Part shown: positions 6,917-16,348 of the stretch, in pieces
How positions within the stretch are numbered: position 1 is the first letter of the stretch
How the letters are laid out: the number at the start of each line of letters is the position of its first letter
Source: Pseudoalteromonas rubra
GTDB taxonomy: Bacteria > Pseudomonadota > Gammaproteobacteria > Enterobacterales > Alteromonadaceae
Direction of reading: 5' to 3'
NCBI RefSeq assembly: GCF_005887115.1
Contig: NZ_PNCJ01000005.1
Location: 558,001-622,000, forward strand
Length of the DNA stretch: 64,000 nt
Position numbers and translations under genes: made by a program
The notes under the pieces: generated by a model
Databases searched by the model: none
What the model saw: the letters and a program-made list of their open reading frames with translations, nothing else
What the model was told of the DNA's origin: nothing

Positions 6917-9900
6917 TTACTTCTGATTAAGGGCAGCGACGACCTGCATGATATCTTTGAGATCTATTTCTCCATCTTCATTCAGGTCAAATCTTTGTTC
7001 AAATTGCGTATCCCCCGAAGTGGCAGACCATCCGCTCACGATCGCTGATACATCATCAGCCGACAACTCACTGTCTCCACTAAAGTCATATGGGCTAACT
7101 TCTTTTAAAACAAAAACTTGTTGCTCACTAAGTATAGTTTTATCCTTGCTGAGCATCACCACCACAGTGACGGATGTATCACCCGGAGCAGAAACATCCC
7201 ACAGATAACGGCCTTGTGAAAACTCTATGCCCGTCGCAATTTCGGTCGTCGTTCCTTCAACCTGATAGGCAATATCCACCGTGTCAGAATCTGCAATATG
7301 AAGACCCGACCAATTGATGCTGACCTGCTGCTCCGTACCTATGGCATTTTCAACATTGAGCAGTAAGACCGGCACTGCAACACCAAGCTGTTTTACTTCC
7401 TGACTCGCATCTGTCAGGTTCACCGCCTCGTCTGAGGTTTCGAACTGATAAGAGGCATGACTGTAACTTAATTTATATAAGCCTTTAGCCAAATTCGCAA
7501 AACTGAATACCCCTTTGTCATCTGTCAGCTGACGTGCAATTTCTATCTGGCTTAAACCAACCCCATTAGTAAGTACAACCTCAACACCAGCGATCCCCAT
7601 GTCACTGCCATCATGTACCTGGCCATGCAAGGTCGCCTGGTGTGTGTCTACGTAGATGCTGTTTGGCTCAGAGGTAGAATCCTCCGCCACTGAGTACACA
7701 TTGTAGTAATACTGAGTATTTGCCGATGCACTATCAACAAACTCAGACGCTAGCCCGGTAAAAATCGTACTACCATCTGTGATAGAGGTCGGCAGGCTGC
7801 CCACAGTTCTGGTGACAACGACTTCTTTGAGGTTACCCCCTTGCGGATTTTGCCAGCTCAGCGAGACGACAGCGCCATTTACAATCGCTTTAAGCGACGA
7901 CACCTGTGCCACCACAAAGCTGCTCTCCTGAGCATAAGTTGGTGCCTGCGCAACACCATTGACACTGATATTTGCATCCGTATTTTGCTGGCCAACGGTC
8001 AGTACTACGGTTGCGCTATCCTCGCTGTTTTGCGCTACCACATCTTCATAATTCAGCACCAGAACTTTGCCATTGGTCTGAGGAATGGTCACATAGACTT
8101 CAACTTCGGGATATTGGGGGTACTTTTCAACTACAACGCTGTAAGTATCAGACAAAGGCAAAATAAATTCAGTCACCAGCTCTGAGTTTTTCAAATACGC
8201 CTGCGCGGTATCTGGCTCGTCAAGAATTGGCGATAGCAATACCGCACTTTGGTCGCTCTGGCGGTTTACCCCCATCAATTTGCCACCTGCAATTAGAACA
8301 GTGATGTGTTGTGGGTGCTCCAGTTCAACCACACTAGCAGGCGTATCTTCCTCTTCATTCAGAGTATCTTGCGACCGTTCACTGGCGCCGGGCTGGCCAT
8401 AGATACGTAGCTGATCCGTGACATCCGTATAGGCACCAAATTGTGCATAACTCGATGCGTTGTAGTAGTTTGTTAACTTGAAGTCCCCATGTTGATCATA
8501 AGGTTCCGTCCCATCACCTGGCGCTCCAGAGAATATAAAGTGCTTCAGAGTCAAGGAATCCGTGAACTCCATCATGGTATATTCACCCGGGAAGTTATTA
8601 TCATGCGTGATATACAAAGACACATCGTTATACTGGATCAACCCGGCTGCCAGAATAGAATGCCCGCCGCCCCTTTTTGGACGATTAATGGTAAAGCGCA
8701 AACTGGCGATTTTATTTTCCATAAAATGGGGCGAATAAAACGCATTCATTGCCGAGATGCCCGGGAATATGGTTCTCGGATGAGATCCTATCCATGCGTC
8801 ACCTTTAAAGGCCGACTGTGATAAAAAGTAAAAACCTATTTTGGACAAACCATGAAATGCATCTGCGGCATCCGACTTAACGTCATAACTGCCAACGGCC
8901 TTCACATACGGCTTGGGTGATTCCGTGTTGCGGTTATCCCAATGGTTCTGGAAAGTAGAAATCAGCTGTGCCCGCGTTAGCGTGGCATCAATGTTCGCTC
9001 CCCAGGCGACGCTCTCACTGGCATTGTTATAATTAGCAATCGCCGACGCAGCCATACCATGGCATACGCCCAGAAAACGCCGATCTAGTCTGTCAAAGCC
9101 TTGTGTATAATCTTTGAGCCGATAATAACCAATGACATCATAGGCTTTGCGTTTATTCGCCGGTGCCAGAAAGCTTGAAAATGAACGGGCTACTTTACGC
9201 ATAAAGCCCAGATAAGATAATTGATCCGGTGTGCAACGGTCGAACTTCCAGCATAAGAAAGAAGAAAGTGATACGTCCTTTACCTCAGTTAACATGAACT
9301 TATTCCAGTCCCCGTTTTGGAAGGAAAAGCCATCCGTTGAGACATTGAATGCGGTGGTATACACATTGAGGTTATTCACATCCTCTATGGTTTTACATTC
9401 CTCCGACTTGCATACCGACACCTGAGCATTGCTGAGATTGTAAGGTGCTTCAGCCAAAGAAAAGTCTATCCTGAAGGTCTTTTTATCAGTATTAACATTA
9501 CAGTTCGCAGCCGTGACTTTTAAGTTACTGTCTTGCGCATGAAACTGATAATTACAGACATCGTCCAGTGTCGCGTCGTTGAGCGCTTCCAGATCTTTGA
9601 AATAAATAGAAAATTGATTCGCTGTTAAAGCGCCCGGAGAGAGGATCACTTTATCCAGATTAAATGTGTGATCAAATGCGGCTTCAATAAGGTTGAAGGC
9701 GACATTGTCGATGGCATATCCGGCATCTTCCTGAGCAATAATTTCAATCCGAAACGAGGCAATGTTTTCATCTCGAATTGCAAAGTGCTCAATACCAAAT
9801 TGTGAGTCCAGGACTTCCCGGATCAATTGACCTTCGGGATTAAACCACTGTAACCGCGTTGAACTCAGGTTATCAAAATACCCCGCGTCCAGCGAAAAAC

Positions 9901-10255
9901 TATTTACCGTCGTCGGCTCACCCGTCAGGGGATCCACAAAACGACCTTCAATGGCGCCGTTATACTGAGGTGTTCCCGATAATACAGGACTCGTTGGGTT
10001 CGCACTGTCAGTGGTAATAAACGGCGCGTCACCGCCAAATATGATCCCTCTGTCGGCATACTGATCCGTGATCGCGGTTCCTGTTGGGAATTCACTGAAA
10101 GTGATAGGCGTCATCCCCACAGCCGCAGCCTGTTCAGCAGCCTGGGGTCGAGACAATGACGTGTCATAATTCGCGCCGGCCGTGGAGCCTTCAGTTGCGG
10201 GAGTCGGCATACTCAGTAAACCAAGCAGCGCCGTAAAATATAAGTATTTCATCAT
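6917..10255 (-). CDS. Secreted papain-like protease with FN3, CarboxypepD_reg-like and dockerin domains
   Basis: 1112 residues from ATG 10255, which has GAGGG four bases upstream; a GTG at 10273 would overlap the preceding gene and lacks an RBS. Signal peptide MMKYLYFTALLGLL... A beta-sandwich occupies about 40-195. A papain-like triad can be read as C398 (VCHGMAAS), H532 (GGGHSILAAG) and D552/N553 (THDNN). A fibronectin-like domain (VSLSWQNP, YYYNVYS) and a carboxypeptidase-regulatory-like domain (GIAGVEVVLTNG, GLYKLSYSH) follow. The last 60 residues are a textbook type I dockerin: two calcium loops (DFSGDSELSADD and DLNEDGEIDLKD). Preceded 7 bp upstream by a lipoprotein whose domain resembles a cohesin, which would provide its anchor. 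Protease specificity unknown. Confidence 0.75.
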   Translation of the reverse strand: MMKYLYFTALLGLLSMPTPATEGSTAGANYDTSLSRPQAAEQAAAVGMTPITFSEFPTGTAITDQYADRGIIFGGDAPFITTDSANPTSPVLSGTPQYNGAIEGRFVDPLTGEPTTVNSFSLDAGYFDNLSSTRLQWFNPEGQLIREVLDSQFGIEHFAIRDENIASFRIEIIAQEDAGYAIDNVAFNLIEAAFDHTFNLDKVILSPGALTANQFSIYFKDLEALNDATLDDVCNYQFHAQDSNLKVTAANCNVNTDKKTFRIDFSLAEAPYNLSNAQVSVCKSEECKTIEDVNNLNVYTTAFNVSTDGFSFQNGDWNKFMLTEVKDVSLSSFLCWKFDRCTPDQLSYLGFMRKVARSFSSFLAPANKRKAYDVIGYYRLKDYTQGFDRLDRRFLGVCHGMAASAIANYNNASESVAWGANIDATLTRAQLISTFQNHWDNRNTESPKPYVKAVGSYDVKSDAADAFHGLSKIGFYFLSQSAFKGDAWIGSHPRTIFPGISAMNAFYSPHFMENKIASLRFTINRPKRGGGHSILAAGLIQYNDVSLYITHDNNFPGEYTMMEFTDSLTLKHFIFSGAPGDGTEPYDQHGDFKLTNYYNASSYAQFGAYTDVTDQLRIYGQPGASERSQDTLNEEEDTPASVVELEHPQHITVLIAGGKLMGVNRQSDQSAVLLSPILDEPDTAQAYLKNSELVTEFILPLSDTYSVVVEKYPQYPEVEVYVTIPQTNGKVLVLNYEDVVAQNSEDSATVVLTVGQQNTDANISVNGVAQAPTYAQESSFVVAQVSSLKAIVNGAVVSLSWQNPQGGNLKEVVVTRTVGSLPTSITDGSTIFTGLASEFVDSASANTQYYYNVYSVAEDSTSEPNSIYVDTHQATLHGQVHDGSDMGIAGVEVVLTNGVGLSQIEIARQLTDDKGVFSFANLAKGLYKLSYSHASYQFETSDEAVNLTDASQEVKQLGVAVPVLLLNVENAIGTEQQVSINWSGLHIADSDTVDIAYQVEGTTTEIATGIEFSQGRYLWDVSAPGDTSVTVVVMLSKDKTILSEQQVFVLKEVSPYDFSGDSELSADDVSAIVSGWSATSGDTQFEQRFDLNEDGEIDLKDIMQVVAALNQK

Positions 10256-10262
10256 TGCGCCC

Positions 10263-10793
10263 TCACTGTTCACTGACCGAAATGCTGCAACTCACTTGCT
10301 GCGCCAGTCGATTCATACAGAGTGTTTTGCTGCTGCTCACATCAAGCGCACCGGCATTCGTACTGACTTCAAATTTCAGGACCTCAGCAGAGCCATTAAA
10401 GCCGCTGCTATTCCCATAAGTGAGCGCCCCAAAATGCAGCGCCTTCCCTTGGTCGCTGGATACAGGCCCAAGTGCAACCAAAGTACCGTCCGATACAATA
10501 AAGCTGTTACTCATGGTCATCGACCCGTCATTTGGCGTAACACTAAAGTTCAGTTTCAGTTCGTAGGCAGATATCGGTTGTGTCGTGTTCAGTGTGACTT
10601 TGTATCCCTTGGTTGTCGGAGCATCAGATTGTGGCGGCTCAGATTGGGGCGGATCAGATTGAGTTGGAGGTGTGTTAGTTGTCGTTACACTGGGGGAATC
10701 CACCCCACATCCAGCCAGTGCAATCAACAGTGACGAGCAAAAAACCAGACCTAAGGTATTTCGCGGGGCACCAGACGCGATAGAGGTTTTCAT
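10263..10793 (-). CDS. Lipoprotein with cohesin-like domain
   Basis: The frame extends to 10967 but the ATG at 10793 begins a lipoprotein signal with lipobox L-A-G-C29 (176 residues). A proline-rich spacer (PPTQSDPPQSEPPQSD) at about 42-57 leads to a 115-residue beta domain: ISAYELKLNFSV, NSFIVSDGTLVALG, GKALHFGALTYG, AEVLKFEVS. This order of strands is what cohesin modules show (xxYxxxLxF ... G ... G-xLxxIxF). It is the first gene of a tight pair with the dockerin protease, with stop and next start 7 bp apart. I infer an outer-membrane anchor for that protease; cohesin identity is by eye only and an unrelated beta-sandwich is possible. Confidence 0.6.
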   Translation of the reverse strand: MKTSIASGAPRNTLGLVFCSSLLIALAGCGVDSPSVTTTNTPPTQSDPPQSEPPQSDAPTTKGYKVTLNTTQPISAYELKLNFSVTPNDGSMTMSNSFIVSDGTLVALGPVSSDQGKALHFGALTYGNSSGFNGSAEVLKFEVSTNAGALDVSSSKTLCMNRLAQQVSCSISVSEQ

Positions 10794-10988
10794 TGTTGCA
10801 GCCTTGTTTACGTACGAAGACTGATATAGCCATTTACTTGCTATATCACCTTGTTCTTCGTGTACTGGGCGCACTTTCACTGCATACTGTACAACCTGTG
10901 AAGCGCAATAATCAAAGTGACTTTTCGTCAGCACATCGAAGTACACTCGCAAGTATAGTCGAACCATAGGATTGTAAAGTTCAGAACT

Positions 10989-11026
10989 AAAAAAGCCACA
11001 ACCAGCGAAAATCCGGTTGTGGCTTT
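10989..11026 (-). terminator. Rho-independent terminator of ahpF
   Basis: AAAGCCACAACC (10992-11003) pairs with GGTTGTGGCTTT (11015-11026). Read on the minus strand the hairpin ends in TTTTTT, 59 bp beyond the ahpF stop codon. Confidence 0.85.
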
Positions 11027-11084
11027 ACTGTACTCAGATGAGTACAGGCTTGGGTGTAACTCGCTCTGTGTTCGTTGTTTTAGG

Positions 11085-12656
11085 TTAGGCTGCCTGCTCA
11101 GCCATGTCTGACTGGTGCCTTATGAGGTAGTCGAAAGCGCTCAGACTGGCTGTGGCACCGCCCCCCATGGCAATAATAATTTGCTTGTATGGCTCAGTTG
11201 TCACATCCCCCGCCGCAAACACACCGGCTACGCTGGTTGTACCTTTAGCATCAATGGCAATTTCGCCAAAGGGTGTCAACGCAATCCCGCTTCCCTCCAG
11301 CCATTCCGTATTCGGGATCAACCCAATTTGTACAAAAATACCGGCAAGCTCAAGTTGGTGACTTTGATTACTTAGCCTGTCCACATAGGTCAAGCCTGTT
11401 ACCTTATTACCATCTCCCAACACTTCGGTTGTTTGGGCCTGAGTGATGATAGTGACGTTGTTTAAGCTGCGCGCCTTTTTGATCAGCACTTCATCTGCTT
11501 TTAGCGAATCGGCAAACTCCAGCACCGTGACGTGTTCAACCAGGTTAGCCAGATCAATGGCAGCCTCAATGCCGGAATTTCCGCCTCCTATTACGGCAAC
11601 AGGTTTGCCTTTAAACAATGGGCCATCACAGTGCGGGCAATACGCTACGCCTCTGCCTTTATATTCTTGCTCTCCCGGCACATTCATGGTTCGCCACCTT
11701 GCACCTGTAGCAATAACGAGTGATTTTGCTTTCAAGGTCGCCCCGCTTTCCAAAGTCAGCTCAAGCTTATTACCTTGATTGAGTCCACTCGCTCGCTGGT
11801 GCTTAATGACATCTACCTGATACTCGTTGACGTGTTCTTCCAACTGAGCAACTAATTTAGGACCCTCCGTAGCCGGCACGGATATAAAGTTTTCAATGCT
11901 CAAAGTATCTGCAACCTGACCACCAAAGCGTTCGGCCACGATGCCAGTATTGAGACCTTTTCGAGCCGCGTAAATGGCAGCAGCTGCACCGGCAGGGCCG
12001 CCGCCGACAACCAAAACATCAAACTCAGATTTTCGCGCCAGCTCGGCAGCCTGTTGCTCGCTATGTGTACTGTCCAGTTTGGCCAGTATTTCAGGCAGGG
12101 TAATTGCGCCCTGGCTAAATAATTGGCCATTGAGATAAACGCTCGGTACAGCCAGAATGTTACGTTGTTCAACTTCTTCTGGAAACAATGCGCCGTCTAT
12201 CATAGTCGCCTTGATTTTGGCATTGTGCGCCGCCATCAGGTTCAGGGCCTGTACAACCTGAGGACACGTTTGGCAGCTCAATGATATATAGATCTCAAAG
12301 TTGAGCTCATCTTCCAACGACTGGATCACCGTCAGCGCTTCTTCAGAGACTTTCGCCTGGTGTCCACCACTATGAAGCAACGCCAGTACTAAACTTGTAA
12401 ATTCATGCCCCATGGGCACACCGGCAAACTCAACCCGGGTTTCACGTACAGGAGAATACACAGTCAAACTGGGAGTGCGCAGGCTATTTTCTGATTTGCC
12501 AATGGTGATTAACTCACTCAATGATGCGAGCTCTTGTGCCAGCGACGCCACCTCTGCTGATTTTGCACTATCATCCAGCCCCAGCAACAGTTCTATGGGG
12601 TCTACCAGTGCAGCAAAATGAGTTTGCAACTGACTTTTTATTTGTTCATCTAACAT
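11085..12656 (-). CDS. ahpF: Alkyl hydroperoxide reductase subunit F
   Basis: 523 residues, the normal length of AhpF. N-terminal tandem thioredoxin-like domain with C128-Q-T-C131, then a thioredoxin-reductase-like FAD/NAD(P)H part: FAD motif [18 protein letters not shown], redox pair C340-P-H-C343, second nucleotide motif [14 protein letters not shown], and C-terminal GVFAAGDVT. It passes electrons from NADH to AhpC for reduction of peroxides in the cytoplasm. It lies 206 bp downstream of ahpC on the same strand, with a hairpin in the gap, and ends in a clear terminator. Confidence 0.97.
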   Translation of the reverse strand: MLDEQIKSQLQTHFAALVDPIELLLGLDDSAKSAEVASLAQELASLSELITIGKSENSLRTPSLTVYSPVRETRVEFAGVPMGHEFTSLVLALLHSGGHQAKVSEEALTVIQSLEDELNFEIYISLSCQTCPQVVQALNLMAAHNAKIKATMIDGALFPEEVEQRNILAVPSVYLNGQLFSQGAITLPEILAKLDSTHSEQQAAELARKSEFDVLVVGGGPAGAAAAIYAARKGLNTGIVAERFGGQVADTLSIENFISVPATEGPKLVAQLEEHVNEYQVDVIKHQRASGLNQGNKLELTLESGATLKAKSLVIATGARWRTMNVPGEQEYKGRGVAYCPHCDGPLFKGKPVAVIGGGNSGIEAAIDLANLVEHVTVLEFADSLKADEVLIKKARSLNNVTIITQAQTTEVLGDGNKVTGLTYVDRLSNQSHQLELAGIFVQIGLIPNTEWLEGSGIALTPFGEIAIDAKGTTSVAGVFAAGDVTTEPYKQIIIAMGGGATASLSAFDYLIRHQSDMAEQAA

Positions 12657-12732
12657 TCTGTACTTCCTCGATATTTCTGCAATTACACCCGTTGAGTTGA
12701 CCCTTGACAGGGTAGGTTATGTTGAGATTTCT

Positions 12733-12755
12733 CGGGCTCAGATAGCCTGAACCCG
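12733..12755 (-). promoter_or_regulatory. Hairpin in the ahpC-ahpF gap
   Basis: CGGG-c-TCAG and CTGA-a-CCCG form an eight-pair stem with one mismatch and a 5 nt loop. There is no U-tract. Such intercistronic hairpins often protect the upstream message or lower downstream expression, which would fit AhpC being needed in excess over AhpF (inference). Confidence 0.35.
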
Positions 12756-12862
12756 TGCAATTTGCTTAACGCTATGGCCACTTGAAGGAAACAGCCTTGT
12801 CATCTGGCTATCAATAGCGCTGAACGCGACACACTTTTCCTTCTCATTGGCTTAACTGAGAT

Positions 12863-13432
12863 TTACAGCTTACCAACCAGGTCTAAAGATGGTGCCAGTG
12901 TTTCTTCACCTGGTTGCCAAGACGCAGGACAGACTTCACCATCGTGAGACGCAATGTACTGTGCCGCCTGAACTTTACGTACCAGCTCTTTTGCGCTGCG
13001 ACCAATGCCCAGGTCGTGGGTTTCAACAACTTTAATCTCACCTTCTGGGTTGATTACGAAAGTACCACGCAATGCCAGCCCCTCTTCTTCAATCATTACA
13101 CCGAAATTGCGGGTAATTTTGCCCGTCGGATCGCCGATCATAGGAAATTGAATTTTCTTAATGGTTTCAGATGCATCATGCCAGGCTTTGTGAGTAAAGT
13201 GGGTGTCTGTTGAGACCGAATACACTTCAACGCCCATTTCTTGTAGTTGTGCATAATGGTCAGCAAGGTCGCCAAGCTCAGTAGGGCATACAAAGGTGAA
13301 ATCTGCCGGATAGAAAAAGACAATAGACCATTTGCCAAGTAAGTCTTTTTCACTAACATCAACGAATTCACCGTGATGAAAAGCTGTTGCATTAAAAGGT
13401 TGAATTTGAGTGTTAATCAAAGAGGTAGTCAT
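12863..13432 (-). CDS. ahpC: Alkyl hydroperoxide reductase subunit C (2-Cys peroxiredoxin)
   Basis: 189 residues. Peroxidatic Cys is C49 in the invariant context FYPADFTFVCPTEL, and resolving Cys is C168 in EVCPASW. GGxG/YF-type C-terminal features of the AhpC/AhpF class are replaced by a tail SLDLVGKL. Reduces H2O2 and organic peroxides with electrons from AhpF. First gene of the ahpC-ahpF unit. Its upstream region (13433-13652) is shared with the divergent DUF3429 gene and holds an inverted repeat TGGATTG/CAATCCA. Confidence 0.97.
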   Translation of the reverse strand: MTTSLINTQIQPFNATAFHHGEFVDVSEKDLLGKWSIVFFYPADFTFVCPTELGDLADHYAQLQEMGVEVYSVSTDTHFTHKAWHDASETIKKIQFPMIGDPTGKITRNFGVMIEEEGLALRGTFVINPEGEIKVVETHDLGIGRSAKELVRKVQAAQYIASHDGEVCPASWQPGEETLAPSLDLVGKL

Positions 13433-13541
13433 GTTGTTTCTCTCTTAGTTGTCAAGTTAATGGATAACAAGCGTGACGCTAATGCCGTCTTGTTGTCGTT
13501 GTGTGCTTACTAAGATAGAGGGGAATATTATTTTATTAAAA

Positions 13542-13567
13542 TGGATTGTTTTGATTGCTTCAATCCA
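13542..13567. promoter_or_regulatory. Inverted repeat between ahpC and the DUF3429 gene
   Basis: TGGATTG (13542-13548) and CAATCCA (13561-13567) form a 7+7 bp dyad with a 12 bp spacer, in a divergent promoter region. It may be an operator. It does not match the spaced ATAG/CTAT pattern expected of OxyR. Confidence 0.3.
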
Positions 13568-13652
13568 AAAAACTGATGAAACTTTGGCAAAGTTTATGCG
13601 TATATCAGATATACTTAAAACATTAGTCAGAACAAACTTTTAAGAGATCTGA

Positions 13653-14075
13653 ATGCATCCATACTTTAACCATATTATGTTGGCCTACATTGGCTTTGTC
13701 CCTTTTTTACTCTGCGTCGCGTTAACACTGATGGTTGGCAGTTCACCGGCAGCCATTGACACCTTCAGCTATTATAGCTTGGGTGTATTGGCGTTTTTGT
13801 CTGGCAGTCTGTGGCGTCCGGGAGAGCAGTCACAGCAACAGGCGGTTATCGCAATTTTGGTTATTGTACCTTTCCCTTTGCTGGCCCTTGTTTCACAGGT
13901 GACTTTGTTAAGCTTCCTTGCAGTCTCTTATTGGATCATACTGCTATTTGAACGGATTGCTCCCAAGTGGCAGGAGACCCATCAGGATTATAAGAAAATG
14001 CGCTTTACACTCACTTCGGTCGTCTTTGTCAGCCATTTATTCATGATAGCTCAAGCTCTGGAGCTGAGCGCCTGA
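13653..14075 (+). CDS. DUF3429-type inner membrane protein
   Basis: 140 residues with four hydrophobic segments (about 5-27, 38-55, 67-86, 85-100 and 115-137 by eye) and a conserved-looking tail Y-K-K-M-R-F-T-L-T preceding the last helix, as in DUF3429 proteins. Function of the family is unknown. It is divergently transcribed from ahpC and sits 62 bp before the diguanylate cyclase gene. Confidence 0.7.
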   Translation: MHPYFNHIMLAYIGFVPFLLCVALTLMVGSSPAAIDTFSYYSLGVLAFLSGSLWRPGEQSQQQAVIAILVIVPFPLLALVSQVTLLSFLAVSYWIILLFERIAPKWQETHQDYKKMRFTLTSVVFVSHLFMIAQALELSA

Positions 14076-14137
14076 AGTATATCGCCCGCTAAAGCGAGTA
14101 AAACCTGCTATACATATAGGCAGACTGAGGATGGTTT

Positions 14138-14980
14138 ATGCGACAAAAACTTTTACTCGCTTTGATCTGGCTCGTAACTGGCTTAGTGATTGTATTACTG
14201 TATAACAATCATCAGCCCTTTGGTGCCACGGTAGAGGAGCTCATTTGGTTTGCCATTGCGTTGACCGTATTGGTGCTTGGCCTGCCACATTTAAAGCACC
14301 AGCTGATATTATATGCTTGGGTGCTCTATTGTGGTGGCCTGTTGTTGGATCTGTTTGACGACCTGATGGGCGCAGAGCTGATGTTGGTCAACATCTTTGA
14401 TACCTCACTCAAGCACTTAGGCTTTTTGCTAACCTGTTATGGCCTGCACACTATCATTCAGCAGAAAAAAGAGACTATCTCGGCATTGAATAAAGAAATA
14501 GCCCGTCGTCACGAGTTGGAGCAGCAACTCAAGTTTGACGCAACTCATGACGAGCTAACCGAGCTTGGCAATCGCCGTGCCTGCTTTGAACGATTCGAGT
14601 CTCTTTGTAAAAACAGTAGCTTCCTTTATTATTTTGATCTGGATAACTTTAAACTAGCCAACGACCACCATGGACATCACACCGGCGACGAGATACTCAA
14701 GAAAGTGGCGCAGGCCATGGCCAGGCAGTTTTCCGCCGACGCATGTTTTCGCATTGGTGGAGACGAATTTGTTGCCTTTACACAAGAGGCTAACCTGCAG
14801 GAAGATGAACTCAGAGCCATGCTACTTGAAGAGGTATTTGAATATGGCGTTGGCGTCAGTATCGGAAAAGCAGCCGCAGATCCCGCTCAGGATCCGGATG
14901 CACTACTTCATCAGGCTGATTTGAGCATGTACGAAAACAAAGCCGGTAAAAGCATTCGTACTAAGATCAGGAAGCCATAA
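14138..14980 (+). CDS. Membrane diguanylate cyclase (GGDEF)
   Basis: 280 residues. About 110 N-terminal residues form four or five membrane helices, followed by a short coiled coil (QKKETISALNKEIARRHELEQQL would be too long to list; it spans about 110-130). The GGDEF domain begins DATHDELTELGNR and carries the intact catalytic motif G207-G-D-E-F211. It makes cyclic di-GMP from GTP. No RxxD inhibitory site is evident five residues upstream of the motif. The N-terminal sensor has no recognised family. An RBS (GAGGA) lies just before the start. Confidence 0.9.
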   Translation: MRQKLLLALIWLVTGLVIVLLYNNHQPFGATVEELIWFAIALTVLVLGLPHLKHQLILYAWVLYCGGLLLDLFDDLMGAELMLVNIFDTSLKHLGFLLTCYGLHTIIQQKKETISALNKEIARRHELEQQLKFDATHDELTELGNRRACFERFESLCKNSSFLYYFDLDNFKLANDHHGHHTGDEILKKVAQAMARQFSADACFRIGGDEFVAFTQEANLQEDELRAMLLEEVFEYGVGVSIGKAAADPAQDPDALLHQADLSMYENKAGKSIRTKIRKP

Positions 14981-15145
14981 TCTCCTGATAACTTAACACT
15001 CATTTACCACGCTTAATTTGCCGGTAGAAAACCCCCACCTCTTTACTTCATCTTTATGTATATCATTGTTTATTTACATTAATCTAGCACTTTAGTGTCT
15101 CTGCTGCTATGCTGCTGACAGTTTTGATAGTCGAAGGAACCCCCA

Positions 15146-16228
15146 GTGTTAAAAAATCTTTTTGCCAATGCCAGCCACCAGTCGGAAATACAACAGTTAA
15201 AAGCTGAGCTGGCCGCTCAACGTCAGGCCTATGAGCAACTGGAGGCGGAAAAGCAAGCGATACAGAACGAGCTTGTTGAGGCACAACAACAGTTAAACGA
15301 CAACACCGACAACCAGCTTTTGCAATGTGCACTTTCCGGGCTGGGACAGATCCATGAAGTACGGGATGCCGTTTTGCGTAGCCTGCACCAAATTGAAGAA
15401 GAAAGCAGCTCCATTTCTCAGGTAAGTGCCTCGTTCGAAACGTCAGAATCCTCTTTGGAGAAGATCCTGTCAGGCATGTCCAGCCTGTCAACTAACATGG
15501 CCAGCATGACAGACAATATTTCAGGTCTTTCCCATATGGCAGATAACATCAATACCTTTGTGACCACAATCTCAAAAATATCCGACCAAACCAACCTCCT
15601 GGCGCTTAATGCCGCGATTGAAGCCGCACGTGCAGGAGAAGCTGGCCGGGGCTTTAGCGTCGTTGCCGATGAAGTGCGTGCACTGGCAAACAATACAAAC
15701 GAGTCAGCCAATGAGGTATCTGACTTAGTTAAAAAAATCATTGATACAACCCAGCTGACCGTAGACGGTGTGAATGTGATCCAAAGCTCAAATAACGACT
15801 TATCGTCAAGTATTGCGCATCTCAATGATGAATACGGTAATATCGTGAGTTGTTGTGGTTCGATGAAACAAACAATCGTTTCAGCGTCTTTGCAAACCTT
15901 TGTGCAGACAGCAAAACTGGACCACGTGGTCTGGAAAGGTGAAGTGTATGGCGTAATCGCCGGCAACAGTAACAAGCAAATCAGTGAATTTGCGGATCAT
16001 ACCAGCTGCCGCCTCGGTAAGTGGCTCAGTGGTGATGCAAATAAAGTGCTCAATAAATCCGGCATAATTAACCGCATTGATGGTCCACACAAAGAGGTCC
16101 ACAGGGCCGGCGTCGAAGCCATGACCTTGTTTGTTGCAGGGGAAAAGCAAAAAGCCATCGCTGAGCTAAATCGTATGGAACAAGCCAGTCGCGATGTTCT
16201 AAGGCTATTAGATGAAGTAACTCACTAA
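15146..16228 (+). CDS. Soluble methyl-accepting chemoreceptor with zinc-binding CZB domain
   Basis: 360 residues, GTG start at 15146 with GAAGGAA upstream. No membrane segment. N-terminal coiled coil (about 10-55), MCP signalling core with the conserved hairpin tip ([21 protein letters not shown] at about 145-165), then a C-terminal chemoreceptor zinc-binding domain with ligands H260, C288, H315 and H319 (LDHVVWK, CRLGKW, PHKEVH). CZB domains bind zinc through a redox-sensitive Cys and sense hypochlorous acid or zinc (family knowledge). The location a few genes from ahpCF and beside a diguanylate cyclase fits an oxidant-sensing role (inference). Confidence 0.92.
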   Translation: MLKNLFANASHQSEIQQLKAELAAQRQAYEQLEAEKQAIQNELVEAQQQLNDNTDNQLLQCALSGLGQIHEVRDAVLRSLHQIEEESSSISQVSASFETSESSLEKILSGMSSLSTNMASMTDNISGLSHMADNINTFVTTISKISDQTNLLALNAAIEAARAGEAGRGFSVVADEVRALANNTNESANEVSDLVKKIIDTTQLTVDGVNVIQSSNNDLSSSIAHLNDEYGNIVSCCGSMKQTIVSASLQTFVQTAKLDHVVWKGEVYGVIAGNSNKQISEFADHTSCRLGKWLSGDANKVLNKSGIINRIDGPHKEVHRAGVEAMTLFVAGEKQKAIAELNRMEQASRDVLRLLDEVTH

Positions 16229-16238
16229 TATTAATTGC

Positions 16239-16281
16239 AGCAACCTTAGGGATATTTTCTTTGTTAATCACCCAAAGGTTG
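16239..16281 (+). terminator. Possible hairpin terminator after the CZB chemoreceptor
   Basis: GCAACCTT-a-GGG (16239-16250) pairs with CCC-a-AAGGTTGC (16270-16281) around a T-rich loop. The stem is good but no U-tract follows, so the call is tentative. Confidence 0.4.
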
Positions 16282-16348
16282 CTCAGGTTTCTCCTACGCC
16301 GCTCTTCTGCTATTATCGCGCTTTTGTGATTTTGACTTGGTAGTAATT

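Noticed and set aside
13515-13560. Possible OxyR site upstream of ahpC
   Set aside because: Only one ATAG half-site was found; the spacing of the remaining elements does not match the OxyR consensus.
15418-15975. Long minus-strand ORF (185 codons) inside the CZB chemoreceptor gene
   Set aside because: It is antisense to a well-supported receptor and has no recognisable domains or RBS; it is a shadow of codon bias.
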